Of a DNA stretch of 7,436 nucleotides, positions 5,955 to 7,436 are shown piece by piece. The stretch covers positions 1 through 7,436 of the forward strand of contig JBGPZW010000160.1 in assembly GCA_041493955.1 (NCBI GenBank), in the 5' to 3' direction. Under the pieces are notes generated by a model. It did no database searches. It saw nothing but the letters and a program-made list of their open reading frames with translations, and had not been told where the DNA came from. Both the position numbers and the translations under genes were made by a program. Numbering within the stretch: position 1 is the stretch's first letter; each line of letters begins with the position of its first letter. This DNA comes from QHYU01 sp041493955. Lineage in GTDB: Bacteria; Acidobacteriota; Terriglobia; Acidiferrales; UBA7541.

Positions 5955-6857
5955 TCAATTCGCGGCCTGCGAATGCCCGGCGGCCTGCGTGCGGGTGATT
6001 TCGCCGTAAGACTCCGGGCGGCGGTCGCGGAAGAACTGCCACGTGGTGCGCACCTCCTGAATCTCGTCCAGGTTCAGCTCGGCGACCAGCAGCTCGTCCT
6101 TATTGCGGCTGGCCTGCGCCACGATTTTTCCGCGCGGGTTGCAAAAGTAGCTCTTGCCGTAAAACTCGCCGATCTTCCACGGCGATTCGGTGCCCACGCG
6201 ATTGATCGCAGCGATGAAGTAGCCGTTGGCCACGGCGTGCGCGGGCTGCTCGAGCTCCCAGAGATACTCGGAAAGGCCGGCGACGGTCGCAGACGGGTTG
6301 TAGACAATCTCCGCGCCGTTCAGGCCGAGGATGCGCGCGCCCTCGGGGAAGTGGCGGTCGTAGCAGATGTACACGCCCACGCGCGCATAGCGCGTCTCAA
6401 ACACCGGATAGCCCGCGTTGCCCGGCGTGAAATAGAACTTTTCCCAGAAGCCGGGATGGCAGTGTGGTATGTGGTGCTTCCGGTATTTGCCCAGGTAGCG
6501 CCCGTCGGCGTCTATCACCGCCGCGGTGTTGTAAAACACGCCGGCCATCTCCACTTCGTACACCGGCACGATCAGCACCATGCGGTAGCGCCGCGCCAGC
6601 TTCTGCATTCGCGCCAGCGTCGGCCCGCCGGGCACGCGCTCGGTCAGATCGTACCAGCGCGCCTGCTGCTCGGCGCAGAAGTACGGCCCGTAGAAAAGCT
6701 CCTGCAGTCCCAGCACCTGCACCTTTTTCTTCGCCGCCGCGGCGATCAGCCGCTCGTGCTTGGCGATCATCTTCTGCTTGATCTGCGCCAGCGAAAACTT
6801 GTCGGCCGGCCACTCACAGCTGGCCTGGATCAATCCGCAGCGGACCACGCGGGCCAT
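5955..6857 (-). CDS. Nitrilase-superfamily amidohydrolase, likely beta-ureidopropionase (N-carbamoyl-beta-alanine amidohydrolase)
   Basis: The likely reaction is N-carbamoyl-beta-alanine + water to beta-alanine, CO2 and ammonia, the third step of reductive pyrimidine breakdown. The 300-residue protein has the complete nitrilase triad: Glu53 in GLQELFYGPYF, Lys127 in KYRKHHIP and Cys165 in VYICYDRHFPE, plus the additional conserved Glu139 in FWEKFYFTPG. NGAEIVYNPSAT (180-191), INRVGTE (218-224) and FYGKSY (232-237) resemble eukaryotic beta-ureidopropionase (family recollection), and argue against aliphatic nitrilase. The start ATG 6857 is fixed by GGAGGT 5 bases upstream; a longer frame from a TTG at 6914 would begin in the -35 box. 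It is first in a four-gene minus-strand run and is followed by the matching aminotransferase. Related N-carbamoylputrescine or N-carbamoyl-D-amino acid amidohydrolases are alternatives, less favoured given the neighbours. Confidence 0.88.
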   Translation of the reverse strand: MARVVRCGLIQASCEWPADKFSLAQIKQKMIAKHERLIAAAAKKKVQVLGLQELFYGPYFCAEQQARWYDLTERVPGGPTLARMQKLARRYRMVLIVPVYEVEMAGVFYNTAAVIDADGRYLGKYRKHHIPHCHPGFWEKFYFTPGNAGYPVFETRYARVGVYICYDRHFPEGARILGLNGAEIVYNPSATVAGLSEYLWELEQPAHAVANGYFIAAINRVGTESPWKIGEFYGKSYFCNPRGKIVAQASRNKDELLVAELNLDEIQEVRTTWQFFRDRRPESYGEITRTQAAGHSQAAN

Positions 6858-6862
6858 GGCAC

Positions 6863-6868
6863 ACCTCC
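6863..6868 (-). promoter_or_regulatory. Strong ribosome binding site of the amidohydrolase gene
   Basis: GGAGGT (part of GGGGAGGTGTGCC) on the minus strand, 5 bases before ATG 6857. It decides the start against the upstream in-frame TTG at 6914. Confidence 0.8.
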
Positions 6869-6885
6869 CCGGGGAAATATCGGCA

Positions 6886-6914
6886 AGCATACTCTGCGCC
6901 TCGCGACCCGACAA
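6886..6914 (-). promoter_or_regulatory. Putative sigma70-type promoter of the catabolic operon
   Basis: On the minus strand TTGTCG (6914-6909, 4 of 6) and TATGCT (6891-6886, 4 of 6) are separated by exactly 17 bases. Transcription would start near 6879, giving a leader of about 22 bases with the strong Shine-Dalgarno in its middle. No clear operator dyad overlaps it and no regulator gene is in the window. Confidence 0.5.
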
Positions 6915-7006
6915 GGGGACGCTTCCGGGCGGCGGGGACGCGTCCAGGGCCGGGAATCAGTCCACGTGGCGCGTCGTTTCTTCGCGCGGCCGGGGAACAC
7001 TGCTTG

Positions 7007-7012
7007 TATAAT
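7007..7012 (+). promoter_or_regulatory. Consensus -10 box just upstream of the YihY-family gene
   Basis: A perfect TATAAT lies 14 bases before the GTG at 7027. Transcription would start near 7019, leaving a leader of about 8 bases and no Shine-Dalgarno, so the mRNA would be almost leaderless. No good -35 box is seen at 16-18 bases (that stretch is GCGCGG-like). Confidence 0.35.
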
Positions 7013-7026
7013 TCCGCCGGTCATCC

Positions 7027-7436
7027 GTGCGAGCGTTCCTTCACATCTTTCTTCGCGCCGTGACGCGGGTATACCCGCGCTGCGTCACGCAGTCGCAAGC
7101 CGTGGCGTTCAACATGTTCCTCGCCTTCTTTCCCATCCTGCTGCTGGTGCTGGGCGTGTTCACTGCTTCAGCTTCGCTGCGGGAAGAAGTCCGCGAGGTG
7201 GTCGAGCACCTGCGCGGAATCCTGCCGCCCGGCAGCCAGCGGCTCGCGGTCGAATTCCTCACCCGGCGGGCGACCCATCCCTGGCGCTGGGTTTACCTGG
7301 GACTCGGGGGAACGCTGCTGGGCGGCGTGCAGGTGATGAAGCTGCTGGTCAGCGGTTTTCACATCGTTTACAACGAGCCCGAACCGCCAGGCTACTGGAT
7401 CCGCCAGGGGCGGGCGCTGCTGCTGCTCGTGGTGAC
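7027..7436 (+). CDS. YihY/BrkB-family integral membrane protein, N-terminal part, cut by window end
   Basis: The frame from GTG 7027 stays open to the window end, giving 136 residues of a family usually around 280-420 long. GTG 7027 is the first available start: an in-frame TAA lies at 7009-7011. The first membrane segment AVAFNMFLAFFPILLLVLGV (about 26-45) has the family's typical small-polar-to-FP pattern. It is followed by a soluble stretch with LPPGSQRLAVEF, then a second segment around WVYLGLGGTLLGGVQVMKLL, and HIVYNEPEPPGYWIRQGRAL, matching the conserved N-x-Y-...-W-x-x-R region of YihY proteins, before a third segment. The family is an inner-membrane protein group of poorly defined function, once misannotated as ribonuclease BN. 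It is divergent from the catabolic operon and probably unrelated to it. Confidence 0.82.
   Translation, partial: MRAFLHIFLRAVTRVYPRCVTQSQAVAFNMFLAFFPILLLVLGVFTASASLREEVREVVEHLRGILPPGSQRLAVEFLTRRATHPWRWVYLGLGGTLLGGVQVMKLLVSGFHIVYNEPEPPGYWIRQGRALLLLVV
7061..7087. repeat. Dyad symmetry inside the 5' end of the YihY-family gene
   Basis: CGCGGGTATACCCGCG (7064-7079) is a perfect 16-base palindrome. The overlapping outer TGACGC (7061-7066) and GCGTCA (7082-7087) are also complementary. It lies about 35-60 bases after the GTG start. It may be an operator or an mRNA hairpin near the start, or a chance result of GC-rich codons. Confidence 0.4.

Noticed and set aside
6858..6914. Upstream TTG start adding 19 residues to the amidohydrolase
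   Set aside because: It coincides with the TTG of the -35 box, whereas ATG 6857 has a strong GGAGGT at 5 bases and aligns with the usual family start.

Overview
The window is GC-rich (roughly 60% by eye), densely coded bacterial DNA. No taxonomic marker is present. The GC content, the palindromic intergenic repeats of a kind often seen in Acidobacteriota, and the gene mix suggest a soil bacterium, possibly an acidobacterium; this is inference only.

Layout. Positions 1-696 (+) hold the C-terminal 231 residues of a type II NADH dehydrogenase, cut by the left edge. It converges, across 28 bases, on an NCS1-family permease (725-2185, -) that has its own promoter-like sequence. A 297-base gap follows, holding an imperfect inverted repeat with a tandem 9-mer and a separate stem-loop. 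Then comes a minus-strand gene run, read from right to left: a nitrilase-superfamily amidohydrolase closest to beta-ureidopropionase (6857-5955), a class III aminotransferase of the AGXT2/beta-alanine type (5913-4597), an aldehyde dehydrogenase (4448-2952) and a small exported protein of unknown function (2917-2483). A sigma70-like promoter with an exact 17-base spacer lies just upstream of the amidohydrolase. On the far side of that promoter region a YihY/BrkB-family membrane protein starts at 7027 (+) and runs off the right edge.

How the genes fit together. Amidohydrolase, aminotransferase and aldehyde dehydrogenase match the last steps of reductive pyrimidine catabolism: N-carbamoyl-beta-alanine to beta-alanine, then malonate semialdehyde, then an acid. 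The NCS1 permease would supply the nucleobase or a related ureide or hydantoin. The first two pathway enzymes, dihydropyrimidine dehydrogenase and dihydropyrimidinase, are not in the window, and the genes on both sides are unrelated, so they must be encoded elsewhere or the cluster serves a different ureido substrate.

The most interesting points are: the small exported protein inside a cytoplasmic catabolic operon; an aldehyde dehydrogenase whose active-site context looks non-CoA-acylating; a four-cysteine cluster in the aminotransferase; loss of the usual quinone-site glutamines in the NDH-2-like protein; and several palindromic intergenic elements. I saw no CRISPR array, tRNA, rRNA, insertion sequence or defence system.
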